Below, piece after piece: positions 8,587 to 17,444 of a stretch of 64,000 nucleotides of DNA; position 1 is the stretch's first letter, and every line of letters starts with the position of its first letter. Source of the DNA: CAYNRE01 sp964399535. Lineage in GTDB: Bacteria > Planctomycetota > Planctomycetia > Pirellulales > CAYNRE01. The notes under the pieces are model-generated. The model did no database searches, had not been told where the DNA came from, and was given only the letters and a program-made list of their open reading frames with translations. Made by a program: the position numbers and the translations under genes. The stretch lies in NCBI GenBank assembly GCA_964399535.1, contig CAYNRE010000032.1, positions 509,253 to 573,252 of the forward strand. Reading direction: 5' to 3'.

Positions 8587-10002
8587 ATGGCGCAGTCCCT
8601 AGCGATCGACACTCACGAGGCCGCTCTCGAATTCCTCTGGCGCAGGATCAACTACGAGCGCCAGCCGATGACCGCCTACGGAGAGCGGCATTTCAAGCTG
8701 GCCCGCATGCAGACGCTGCTTGACCGCTTGGGAAACCCCGAGCGGCGAATGCCGATCGTGCATTTGGCCGGCACCAAGGGCAAAGGGTCGACGGCGGCGA
8801 TGACCGCCGCCGTGCTGACGGCCGCGGGGTTTCGCACCGGCGTTTACAGCTCGCCGCACCTGGAGCGGGTCGAGGAGCGCATCGCCATCGGCGGGGTTCC
8901 GATCTCGCCCGACGAGTTGACCGCCTTCGTCGGGCGGATCGCGCCGTTGGCGTTGCAAATGGACCGCGAGACCGCCCGGCAGCATCCGGATGAAACGGGC
9001 CCCACCTACTTTGAGCTGCTCACGGCGATGGCCTTCGACTACTTCGCCGCGCGCGGGGTGCAGTTCGCCGTGGTCGAGGTCGGGCTGGGCGGCCGGCTCG
9101 ATTCGACCAACGTTTGCCGGCCGCGGGTAACGGCCATCACCAGCATCAGCCGCGATCACACGCAGTTACTGGGCAATTCGCTCGGCGAAATCGCCCAGGA
9201 AAAAGCTGGCATCGCCAAGCCCGGGGTGCCGCTTATTTCCGGGGTCTCCGCGGCCGAGGCGGCCGGTGCGATCGCCCGGATCGCCCGCGAGCGGCAAGCC
9301 CCGCTGATCGAGTTGGGGCGCGATTTTGGCTTCGACTATCGGCCCGCCAATACCGCCGGGTTCCAGGGGGCGCACCTGGATGGTTGGGTCGGACCACCGG
9401 GCGATCGCTGGCAGATTTCGGGTCTCCAGACCCGCTTGCTCGGCGAGCACCAGGCGGCCAACGCGGCGGTAACCCTGGCGATCGTCGACCAGTTGCGCCG
9501 ACAAGGCTGGAGAATCGCCGACGAAGCGGTACGCCAGGGGCTGCGCCAGGCGCAACTGCCTGCCCGCGTCGAGGTGGTTGGCCAGGACCCGGTGGTGATT
9601 CTCGACGGGGCCCATAACGAAGCTTCGATCGCGGCCCTAGTGGCCACGCTCGACGAGCATTTTCCGGCGCGACCCCGCTGGCTGGTTTTTGGTACCACGC
9701 AAGACAAAGACCTGGGGTCGATGCTGCGCCACTTGCTTCCCGCATTTTCCCGGATCGCATTTACGCGGTACTGCAAGAATCCTCGGAGCGTGCCGCTCGA
9801 CGATCTGGCCTCGCAAGCGGCGGCAATCGAGCCGCCGCGACCCGACCGCCAGCGCTGGACCTTCGACGAGCCGGGCCAGGCCTGGCATTTCGTGCAGCAG
9901 CGGGCCGAACCGCACGAGCTGATCTGCATCACCGGCTCGTTTTTTCTGGCGGCCGAACTGCGCGGCCTGGTTCAACCGGCCTGTTCGCCCGGTTGGGGCT
10001 GA
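8587..10002 (+). CDS. folC: bifunctional folylpolyglutamate / dihydrofolate synthase
   Basis: 471 residues. It adds glutamate to folates, and in bifunctional members it makes dihydrofolate from dihydropteroate, in the cytosol. Visible: an N-terminal YERQPMTAYGERHFKLARM segment, P-loop AGTKGKGSTAAM, the TSPHLERVEERI-like segment (here SSPHLERVEERI), GLGGRLDSTNV, and SISRDHTQLLGNSLGEIAQEKAGI, all in family order. The C-terminal domain holds LDGAHNEASI. The ATG at 8587 is preferred over GTG at 8575 because GAAGG at 8571-8575 then acts as the ribosome site. The 3' end overlaps scpA tail to tail by 31 bases. Confidence 0.95.
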   Translation: MAQSLAIDTHEAALEFLWRRINYERQPMTAYGERHFKLARMQTLLDRLGNPERRMPIVHLAGTKGKGSTAAMTAAVLTAAGFRTGVYSSPHLERVEERIAIGGVPISPDELTAFVGRIAPLALQMDRETARQHPDETGPTYFELLTAMAFDYFAARGVQFAVVEVGLGGRLDSTNVCRPRVTAITSISRDHTQLLGNSLGEIAQEKAGIAKPGVPLISGVSAAEAAGAIARIARERQAPLIELGRDFGFDYRPANTAGFQGAHLDGWVGPPGDRWQISGLQTRLLGEHQAANAAVTLAIVDQLRRQGWRIADEAVRQGLRQAQLPARVEVVGQDPVVILDGAHNEASIAALVATLDEHFPARPRWLVFGTTQDKDLGSMLRHLLPAFSRIAFTRYCKNPRSVPLDDLASQAAAIEPPRPDRQRWTFDEPGQAWHFVQQRAEPHELICITGSFFLAAELRGLVQPACSPGWG

Positions 10003-10793
10003 GCGGGTTTCTCGCCCGCCGGAGTCGTCGAACTAATCAGTTCGCTGGGTAGTGCGAACTCGCGTGGCATGCCTTCGCCGCCGACCAGCCAAATCTCGGA
10101 AAAGAGCTCGTCCTGCTCGGCCCTCACCTGGTAGTGGCGCACCAGCTCGAGCACGGCCAGAAAGATTCCGACCAGCGTCGATTTGTGCCGGCCAGGCTCG
10201 AAGAGCGCGGAGAAGGCCACCCGGCCGGTGTCGACGAGCTGACCGTGAATACGCTGCATGAACACGTGAATCGGCGTATCGTCGTAGACGATGCTCGAGG
10301 GCTGCCGCGTTTGATTCTCGCGAACCACGCGCCCGAACGCGCTAACCAGGTCCCAAAGCTCGATCTCCACGAGCTGTTCGTCGGCCAGGTTCCGCTGGCG
10401 CGTTGGCTCGTCGCTGGCCAGCCGCTTGAACCGCTCCTGCCAGGCGCGGCCGCGCTCGTCGAGCATGCTGGCCGCGTCTTTGAACTGCTTATAGGCCAAG
10501 AGCTGGCGGACCAGGTCGCGGCGCGGATCCTCGAGCTCCTCCTCCACTTCGCCGCTACGGGGCAGCACCAGGCGGCTCTTCATTTCCACCAGGCTGCTGG
10601 CCATCTCCAGAAAATCGCCCACCGCGTTAATGTCGATCTCGGCCAACAGGTTGAGGTAGGCCAGGTACTGATCGGTGATCAGGGAGATGGGGATGTCGAA
10701 GATGTCTACCTCGTGCTTGCGCACCAGGTAGTGGAGCAGGTCGAGGGGACCGCGAAAAACCTCAAGCTCGATGCGAAAACCAGGAGCCGCCAT
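9972..10793 (-). CDS. scpA: segregation and condensation protein A
   Basis: 273 residues. ScpA is the kleisin of the bacterial SMC-ScpAB condensin and bridges the SMC heads. The N-terminal kleisin segment is clear: FRIELEVFRGPLDLLHYLVRKHEVDIFDIPI, followed by the ITDQYLAYL and DFLEMASSLVEMKSRLVLPR helices. The C-terminal winged helix is FSALFEPGRHKSTLVGIFLAVLELVR. The start at 10793 (MAAPGFRIELEVF) fits family N-termini; a longer reading would add a basic low-complexity tail. The last residues are Pro/Gln-rich. scpB is not adjacent. Its stop lies inside the 3' end of folC on the other strand. Confidence 0.95.
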   Translation of the reverse strand: MAAPGFRIELEVFRGPLDLLHYLVRKHEVDIFDIPISLITDQYLAYLNLLAEIDINAVGDFLEMASSLVEMKSRLVLPRSGEVEEELEDPRRDLVRQLLAYKQFKDAASMLDERGRAWQERFKRLASDEPTRQRNLADEQLVEIELWDLVSAFGRVVRENQTRQPSSIVYDDTPIHVFMQRIHGQLVDTGRVAFSALFEPGRHKSTLVGIFLAVLELVRHYQVRAEQDELFSEIWLVGGEGMPREFALPSELISSTTPAGEKPAQPQPGEQAG

Positions 10794-11253
10794 GTTCGAC
10801 CTGTGCCCGGTGCGGGGGGGGTGGACGGGGTCACTCGCGGTTCCCCCCAGTTTCCCGTCGCAATTTAGCCGCCTGGCCCCGATGCGTCTGCGCTGCCGCG
10901 CCCGGGGGCCGGCGGCCGACAAGCCAGCCGCGGGCCAGGCTCGCCCGCCAAGGGCTCCTGGCGCGGAATCTCCGGGCCCCCGGTGCCCCGGCCAGGGGAA
11001 TGTCTGGGAGAACCTTCATTAAATTATTGTCAGGGGGTGCGAAGAAGGCCAAACTAGGGGGGAAGAGTCTCGCCAAGTTCGCTGGCCTGCCCCTGCGGGG
11101 CCGGGCCGGCAACCCCCGACGATTTCTCACGCGCGAACGGAGCAGAGAGGGGGGACCCGCCGCGATCGAGCCCGTCGCCAGCAGGGGGCTCGGTCGGCAT
11201 CGCGGGCCAGGTTGGGCGTGTTTCCCGAATGCGCTTGCGGGAGGCGACCTGCC
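10794..11253. other. divergent intergenic region
   Basis: This lies between scpA (minus) and the pentapeptide gene (plus). The DNA is very GC-rich apart from an AT-rich patch at 11020-11032 that could belong to a promoter. No convincing hairpin or open frame with a ribosome site was found. GGGAGG at 11239-11244 serves the gene starting at 11254. Confidence 0.4.
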
Positions 11254-11907
11254 ATGATCGAGATTCGCCACAAAAAGACCGGCAGCGTCTTGCTCCTGGT
11301 CGAAGCGGATACGCTGGTTGGCTGCAAACTCAGCGGGGCCAAACTGCGCGAGGCCAACCTCACCGGGTTGGACCTGAGCCAGGCCGATCTGACGAATTCG
11401 GACCTGCGCGAGGCTGAATTTCGCCAAGCCCAGCTGGCCGGCGCGCGGATGAACGCCTGTTACCTCAACGGCGCCAACTTGGATAGCGCCGACCTCACCG
11501 AAACCAACCTGACCGATTCGCATCTCATCGGGGCCACGCTGCTCAACGCCCAAATGTGCAAGGTAAAACTGCGCTACTCGCACCTCTCGGGCGCCATTCT
11601 CTGTGGGGCCAGGCTGCAAGGGGCCGACCTGACCATGGCCGACCTGCGGGCCAACCTGAAGGGAGCCAACCTGGAGGGGGCCAACCTGACCGGCGCGAAC
11701 CTGCAAGGCGCGATTCTCGACCAGGCCAACTTGGAGGGCGCGATTCTGGTGAACGCCAATCTGACCAACGCCAAGCTGGCTGGCACCCGCATGAACGGCG
11801 CCATTCGGCAGGCCGGGCAGCGCCCCACGCCCACGAAGAAGCCACCCTCGCCGGTCCCCGGCGCGGCCACCGTGGCCACGCGACCTTGGTGGCGGTTTTG
11901 GAACTGA
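11254..11907 (+). CDS. pentapeptide-repeat protein
   Basis: 217 residues. Almost the whole chain from about residue 25 to 185 is tandem five-residue units of the A(D/N)Lxx type (for example LREANLTGLDLSQADLTNSD), which fold into a right-handed quadrilateral beta-helix. A short N-terminal segment (MIEIRHKKTGSVLLLVEADT) precedes them, and a Pro-rich tail ends RPWWRFWN. Some such proteins mimic DNA and protect gyrase, but most have no known role and I assign none. No signal peptide, so probably cytosolic. GGGAGG lies ten bases upstream of the start. Confidence 0.9.
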   Translation: MIEIRHKKTGSVLLLVEADTLVGCKLSGAKLREANLTGLDLSQADLTNSDLREAEFRQAQLAGARMNACYLNGANLDSADLTETNLTDSHLIGATLLNAQMCKVKLRYSHLSGAILCGARLQGADLTMADLRANLKGANLEGANLTGANLQGAILDQANLEGAILVNANLTNAKLAGTRMNGAIRQAGQRPTPTKKPPSPVPGAATVATRPWWRFWN

Positions 11908-12087
11908 GCCCGCCGTGGCCCACGGCCAACACGCGGCGAGCGGTATTCGCTGTTGGCCAGGCCAGGGATTAGGCTTATGGTGCGTTGCACAATGCCGTAG
12001 CAACCCGGCTGACGCGGTTGCCGGAATCGCCCGCGATCGGACCTGGCACCCCGACCCATCTTTTCTCCTTACAAGTAACCCCTCGGT

Positions 12088-15000
12088 ATGTTCCCGGGCA
12101 CCGTGGTTCAACTTACGTTCGCCCAAGTGCTGATTGCCCTGGCGGCGCTGGTGGCGATGATCGCCGCGGTGCTCGTCGCGGTCGGCTGGTGGCTGTTGCG
12201 GCGGCGAACCAAGGCCGGAGCGAGCGAACCCGGCGGCGCCACCGACCGGTGGCTGGCGGAAACCGGCGAGTTGGCCCGGGCCAGCCAGCAGTTGGCCTCG
12301 GTCGTGGCCGACTATCGGCACACCGAGGAAGAACTGCGGCAGAGCCAGGAGAAGTACCGGGCTGTCGTCGAGCATGCCAACGACGCGATTGTGATTGTGC
12401 AAGACGGGGTGATTCGATTCGCCAACCCCAAGACGGCCGAGATCCTGGGCTACTCGCTCGAGCGAGTGGCTGAAATGCCGTACCTCGAGATCGTGGCTCC
12501 CGAAGACCGGGACCTGGTGGTTGACCGCTACGTGCGGCGAGTGCGGGGCGAGGAGGTGCCGCACCGGTACCCGTTTCGCATCGTGCGCAGCGACGGCAGC
12601 CAGCTTTGGGCCGAGATCAACTCGGTGCTGATCCACTGGGACGGCCGCCCCGCCACGCTCTGTTTTCTCCGCGATATCAGCGAGCAGAAACGGGCCGAAG
12701 AGGCGCTGCGGACCAGCGAAGAGCGGTTGCAGGCCATTATCGACAACAGCACCAACGTGGTGTATTTGAAGGATGCCGAAGGGCGCTACCTGCTCGTCAA
12801 TCGGCGGTTTCTTGAACTGTTTCACGTGCGCAAAGACGAAGTGGTCGGCCGCGACGACTACGCCATTTTTCCCCGCGACATGGCCGACGCTTTTCGCCGC
12901 AACGACCAGCGGGTGATCGCCTCGGGGTGCCCGCTGCAAGTCGAGGAAATGGCCCCCGACGTCGACGGCCCGCACACCTATCTTTCCAACAAGTTCGCGC
13001 TCCGCGGCCCCCAGGGCCAGGTCTACGCACTGGGTGGCATTTCGGCCGACATTACCGACCGCATCCAGGCCGTCGAAGGGCTCCGCGAAAGCGAGGCCCG
13101 CAACCGGGCCATTCTCGACGCCACGCCCGACATGCTGTTTGTGGTCGACCGCGAGGGAACCTGTCTCGAGGCCAAGGCCGATTTCAACTATCTGGGCATG
13201 AAGGCCGAGCGCGTGGTGGGGGGCCGGCTGGGCGAGTTCTTCGGCCCGGAAATGAGCGAACGGATTCTAGCGGTGATTCACCGCACGCTGGATACCGGCG
13301 AGATCCAGGTGTTCGAGCCCCGTCTGCCCACGAGCCAGGGCATGCGCCATCTCGAACTGCGCGTGGTGGTTTACGGCGCCCAGAGCGTGTTGTTCATTGT
13401 GCGCGACGTGACCGAGCGGAAACGCACCGAGGCTGAATTGAAAGAGGCCAAGCTGGCCGCCGAAACCGCCAACCGGGCCAAGAGCCAGTTCCTGGCCAAT
13501 ATGAGCCACGAGATTCGCACTCCGATGAACGCCATTATCGGCATGGCCGAGCTGGCCCTGGCCTCGCAGCCAGGAGAACCAGTGCGCCAATATCTGGAAA
13601 CCGTGCTCGAGTCGGCCGATTTCATGCTCGGCGTGATCAACTCGATTCTCGATTTTTCCAAAATCGAGGCCGGCAAACTCGAACTCGACCCGATCGAGTT
13701 TAATCTCCGCGACGACCTGCGCGATACGGTGCGGGCGCTGGCCTTGCGGGCCCAGGAGAAAGGGCTCGAACTGGTTTGCCACGTGGCGGCCGACGTGCCG
13801 GCCGTGTTGATCGGCGACTCGGGACGACTGCGGCAAATTCTGTTCAACCTGGCGGGCAACGCCATCAAGTTTACCAGCGACGGCGAAGTGGTCCTGCGAG
13901 TCGAGCGGCAGCGGGCCGAGGCGCAAACGGTTTGGCTGCGGTTTTCGCTGCGCGACACGGGAATCGGCATTCCGGCCGAGAAACAGCAGTTGATCTTTGA
14001 ACCGTTTCATCAGGCCGACGGCTCAACGACTCGCAAGTACGGCGGCACCGGGCTGGGGTTGGCCATTTGCTCGGAACTGGTGGCGCTGATGGGGGGCCAA
14101 ATTGAAGTGCGAAGCCAGCCCTACCACGGCAGCACCTTTTCGTTCTCGGCCCGGTTCGAGTTGCCCGCCGGGGCCTCGGCCGACGGCCCACCGCGTCCGG
14201 CCTGGCTGGCCGGCCTGGGCGCGCTGATCGTGGACGACAATGCCGCCTGCCGCAGCGCGCTCGAGGAAACCCTCGGCGAATGGGGAATGCGGCCGCTGGT
14301 GGCCAACAGCGCTGTGGCCGCCAAGCAGGCACTGGCCCAGGCCGAGGCCAAGCGCATCGCCGTCGGTCTGGCGCTGGTCGACGGCGACCTGGCGAGCCAC
14401 GACTTGGCGCTGGTGTCCGAAGCGCTCGCGGCCGCCGCGCCGCAGGCCCCCGTGGTTTTGCTGCTCTCTCATGCCGAACATCCGGGCGAGGCCGCGCCGC
14501 GACCGATTCGCCAGCGAATCGCTCATTTGACCAAGCCAATTCTGCCGGCGGAGTTGCTTGCGGCCATGGCGGCGGTGCTCGAACGCGGGGGGAGTGAACC
14601 CATCGCCGTTTCGCCGCTGGCCGCTTCGGCGCTGGAATGGGGAAAGGCCCAGCGGCCGCTGCGCATCCTGCTGGCCGAAGACAACGCGATCAACCAGCGC
14701 GTGGCGACGAACATGCTCGTGGCCCGGGGCCACTCGGTGGTCCACGCGGGCGATGGCCGCGAAGCCCTGGCGGCCCTCGAGTCGCATCCGTTCGACCTCG
14801 TGCTGATGGACCTGCAGATGCCGGTCATGGGAGGCCTGGAGGCGACCGCCGCCATCCGCGAGCAAGAGCAAGAGCGAGGGGGACGCGTACCGATCGTGGC
14901 CATGACGGCCCACGCCATGAAGGGAGACGCCGAGCGCTGTCTGGAATCGGGAATGGACGCCTACTTGTCGAAGCCGATCCGCGCGCAGGAGCTGTTCCAA

Positions 15001-15513
15001 ACCATCGAGCGGCTAGCCCGCGAGCATGCGAACGGGTCTGGGTCTGGCCCGGCCGCCGACGCAGCGCCGCCCGAACCCGCCGCGGGCGGCGCGGCTGGCG
15101 ATGGAGACCCCGATGAGGGATCGCGGCTCGCCGAGCCGTGTGCCGCGGCGGCGGCCGCCTGTCGCCTTTTCAATCCGGCCGTGGCGTTGGCCAGCGTCAA
15201 TGGCGACCGGGAGCTGTTGCGCGAGATTATCGGCCTGTTTCTCAGCGATTGCCCGCGGCTGGTCGCCGACCTGCACCGGGCCGTGGCCGAGCGCGACGCA
15301 CCGGCCCTGCGGCGGGCGGCGCATACGATCAAGAACTCGATCGGGTACTTCGGCGTGGAGCGCGCCGAGGGATTGGCCCGCGACTTGGAAACCCTGGCCC
15401 GCTCGAATCAGATCGAGGTGGCCGACGAAATCAGCCGGCAATTGGAGCTGGCCCTGGGGCAACTTCGACCGGAGCTTTCCACGTTTGCCGCCCAGCTCGA
15501 GGCCGGCGTTTGA
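12088..15513 (+). CDS. hybrid sensor histidine kinase (3 PAS, 2 receivers, HPt)
   Basis: 1141 residues. One N-terminal membrane helix (about 10-35) is followed by three PAS domains (about 90-200, 208-320, 333-440), HisKA with FLANMSHEIRTPMNAIIGM (phospho-acceptor His474), HATPase_c with N, G1 and G2 boxes (about 570-690, including DTGIGIP and GGTGLGLAI), a first receiver-like domain (about 710-825), a second receiver with VLMDLQMP (Asp908) and a C-terminal HPt domain with AAHTIKNS (His1079). This is a complete BarA/ArcB-type phosphorelay in one chain. The first receiver keeps VDDN, an Asp in LVDGD and the TKP lysine but not the usual MPxMDG loop, so it may be a weak receiver. No good ribosome site precedes 12088, leaving the start somewhat uncertain. 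A response regulator follows at 15726. Confidence 0.93.
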   Translation: MFPGTVVQLTFAQVLIALAALVAMIAAVLVAVGWWLLRRRTKAGASEPGGATDRWLAETGELARASQQLASVVADYRHTEEELRQSQEKYRAVVEHANDAIVIVQDGVIRFANPKTAEILGYSLERVAEMPYLEIVAPEDRDLVVDRYVRRVRGEEVPHRYPFRIVRSDGSQLWAEINSVLIHWDGRPATLCFLRDISEQKRAEEALRTSEERLQAIIDNSTNVVYLKDAEGRYLLVNRRFLELFHVRKDEVVGRDDYAIFPRDMADAFRRNDQRVIASGCPLQVEEMAPDVDGPHTYLSNKFALRGPQGQVYALGGISADITDRIQAVEGLRESEARNRAILDATPDMLFVVDREGTCLEAKADFNYLGMKAERVVGGRLGEFFGPEMSERILAVIHRTLDTGEIQVFEPRLPTSQGMRHLELRVVVYGAQSVLFIVRDVTERKRTEAELKEAKLAAETANRAKSQFLANMSHEIRTPMNAIIGMAELALASQPGEPVRQYLETVLESADFMLGVINSILDFSKIEAGKLELDPIEFNLRDDLRDTVRALALRAQEKGLELVCHVAADVPAVLIGDSGRLRQILFNLAGNAIKFTSDGEVVLRVERQRAEAQTVWLRFSLRDTGIGIPAEKQQLIFEPFHQADGSTTRKYGGTGLGLAICSELVALMGGQIEVRSQPYHGSTFSFSARFELPAGASADGPPRPAWLAGLGALIVDDNAACRSALEETLGEWGMRPLVANSAVAAKQALAQAEAKRIAVGLALVDGDLASHDLALVSEALAAAAPQAPVVLLLSHAEHPGEAAPRPIRQRIAHLTKPILPAELLAAMAAVLERGGSEPIAVSPLAASALEWGKAQRPLRILLAEDNAINQRVATNMLVARGHSVVHAGDGREALAALESHPFDLVLMDLQMPVMGGLEATAAIREQEQERGGRVPIVAMTAHAMKGDAERCLESGMDAYLSKPIRAQELFQTIERLAREHANGSGSGPAADAAPPEPAAGGAAGDGDPDEGSRLAEPCAAAAAACRLFNPAVALASVNGDRELLREIIGLFLSDCPRLVADLHRAVAERDAPALRRAAHTIKNSIGYFGVERAEGLARDLETLARSNQIEVADEISRQLELALGQLRPELSTFAAQLEAGV

Positions 15514-15725
15514 AAGGCCCGCGGCGCCGCCCGTGGTGCAGCCCGCCCAGTCGGCCCGCTCGGATCAAGTTCTGCGTTTTTTCGGTTGACCACCCTCTGG
15601 GGCAGGGCCCAAACTGAATCCATCGCCGCGCCGCGCTCGGTCGCCCCTGGTGCCGAGGCGAGCCGGACCGACCGGCGGAAGTTTTCCCGCGTGCTTCGCG
15701 GTTCATCGAAACACGGAATGTAATC

Positions 15726-16628
15726 ATGTCACGGATTCTCGTCGTCGACGATTCGAACGTCGACCGGCGTCTGGCCGGTGGGTTGCTGGAAAAAGGGGTC
15801 GGCGTCGAGGTGCTCTACGCCGCCGGCGGCCGCGAGGCCCTGGAACAACTGGCCGGGTCGCGCCCCGACCTGGTGGTAACCGACCTGCAAATGCCCGACA
15901 TGAACGGGCTGGAATTGGTCGGTCAGATTCGCGCGCGTTACCCGCTGGTGCCGGTGATTCTGATGACCGGCCAGGGCAGCGAAGACATCGCCGTTCAAGC
16001 CCTTGAACAGGGGGCCTCGAGCTACGTACCGAAAAAGAACTTGAATCGCGACCTGCTCGACACGGTGGAAAACGTCTTGGCCGTGGCCCGTGCCGACCGG
16101 CGCACCGACCGGCTCATGGACTGCCTGCGGTTCAACGAAGCCCACTTCGTGCTCGAAAACGATCCGTCGCTCATCCCCCCCCTGGTCGATTTGTTGCAGG
16201 AGCAGATCACCCGGTTGAAGTTGTGCGACGAGACGGGCCGGATTCGCGTGGGAATTGCCCTCGAGGAATCGCTGCTCAACGCCCTTTATCACGGGAATCT
16301 GGAGTTGAAGTCGGAAGAGTTGCGCGATGCCTCGAGCGAACTGCTGGAACAAGGTGCGCCAAGCCTGGTGGAGCGCCGGCGCCGCGAGGAACCGTACTGC
16401 CGGCGGAGGATTCACGTTCAGGCGAAAATCGCCCCCGACGAGGCCGTGTTCACCATCCGCGACGAGGGGGGGGGATTCGACGCCAATTCCATGCCCGACC
16501 CGGCCGATCCGGCGAGTCTGGAACGGGCCAGCGGCCGGGGCTTGGTGCTGATCCGCACGTTCATGGACCGCGTTCGATTCAACGACGAGGGAAACGAGGT
16601 AACCTTGGTGAAATACCGAGAGACCTGA
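15726..16628 (+). CDS. response regulator with anti-sigma-type ATPase domain
   Basis: 300 residues. The receiver domain (1-125) has VVDDSN, phospho-acceptor Asp53 in VVTDLQMPDMNG, the Thr of LMTGQ and the Lys of VPKKNL. The C-terminal half (about 135-300) is an RsbW/SpoIIAB-like HATPase fold with the N-box EESLLNALYHGNLE, DEGGGFD and GRGLVLIRTFMDRV. Such proteins usually act by regulating a partner protein, for example through anti-sigma partner switching, rather than by binding DNA. A long insert (about 195-240) between the N-box and the G1 box is typical of this subgroup. It lies 212 bases after the hybrid kinase on the same strand, so it is a plausible target of that phosphorelay; this is inference. 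Confidence 0.9.
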   Translation: MSRILVVDDSNVDRRLAGGLLEKGVGVEVLYAAGGREALEQLAGSRPDLVVTDLQMPDMNGLELVGQIRARYPLVPVILMTGQGSEDIAVQALEQGASSYVPKKNLNRDLLDTVENVLAVARADRRTDRLMDCLRFNEAHFVLENDPSLIPPLVDLLQEQITRLKLCDETGRIRVGIALEESLLNALYHGNLELKSEELRDASSELLEQGAPSLVERRRREEPYCRRRIHVQAKIAPDEAVFTIRDEGGGFDANSMPDPADPASLERASGRGLVLIRTFMDRVRFNDEGNEVTLVKYRET

Positions 16629-16797
16629 GAATCGCGGCGGCGACCCTTGCCAGGCGCCGCGCGGGGATCCGATCGCCGGGCTCCGCGCTTCGCGGGCTCG
16701 CCTTGTGTCGTGCCCTGGGCGCCCGCTAGACTCCCCCCGCGCACGCTCGGCCCGGCCCGCCGCGCCGACCACGCTGCCTGCGAGGAAACCGACCGTT

Positions 16798-17331
16798 ATG
16801 GACCGGCTTTGGGCACCCTGGCGCCTGGGTTACGTACAGGGTTCGGCCGCGGCCGAGCCTGATTCGGTCGCTGCGCCACGGTGGTTGAACGGGGCCGACC
16901 CGAATTGCTTTCTTTGCCGGGCAGCCGCCGAAATCGGCGGCCCCGAGGCCGACCGGCGGCTGATGGTGGTTGCCCGCGGCCCGACCACGCTGACGATCTT
17001 GAACCGTTTTCCCTACAACAACGGCCACCTGCTCGTGGCGCCGCTCGGGCACCTGGCCCGGCTCGGCGATTTACCCGCCGAAACGCAACTGGAGTGTATG
17101 AGCGAATTGGCCCGGCTGGCCGCCTTGCTCGAAAAGCGAATGAACGCTCAAGGGTTCAACATCGGGTTGAACCTGGGGGCGGTGGCCGGAGCGGGCGTGC
17201 CGGGGCACCTCCACTGGCACCTCGTCCCGCGCTGGCACGGCGACACCAATTTCATGCCGGTGCTGGCGGGCATCAAGGCCATTCCCCAGGCGCTCGACGC
17301 TCTGTGGGAACTACTCACGGCCAACGATTGA
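16798..17331 (+). CDS. HIT-family nucleotide hydrolase/phosphorylase
   Basis: 177 residues. It carries the histidine triad HLHWHLVPR (His137, His139, His141), preceded by NRFPYNNGHLLVAP, NIGLNLG and an N-terminal MDRLWAPWRLGYV typical of the Ap4A-phosphorylase-like HIT branch. A CxxC-like FLCRAAAE segment (about residue 40) matches the half zinc site of that branch. Members cleave or phosphorylyse dinucleoside polyphosphates or nucleoside phosphoramidates. The ATG at 16798 is chosen because family proteins begin at this MDRLWAPW; a 31-residue upstream extension is low complexity. It is followed by a dGTPase-like gene on the same strand, so both may handle nucleotides. Confidence 0.92.
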   Translation: MDRLWAPWRLGYVQGSAAAEPDSVAAPRWLNGADPNCFLCRAAAEIGGPEADRRLMVVARGPTTLTILNRFPYNNGHLLVAPLGHLARLGDLPAETQLECMSELARLAALLEKRMNAQGFNIGLNLGAVAGAGVPGHLHWHLVPRWHGDTNFMPVLAGIKAIPQALDALWELLTAND

Positions 17332-17444
17332 TCGGCGCCCCGAGCGGGGCGCCGACCCGCACACGGCGGACTCTCCTTCCGATGCCGCGCGAGCTGAAAA
17401 CCAACGGAACCAGACAGGCCAACAGCGGCCGGATACCCAACTCG

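Noticed and set aside
10831..12975. 714-codon frame opposite the pentapeptide and kinase genes
   Set aside because: Its repeats (GQVGxxQVG) are the complementary reading of the pentapeptide repeats; no start signal.
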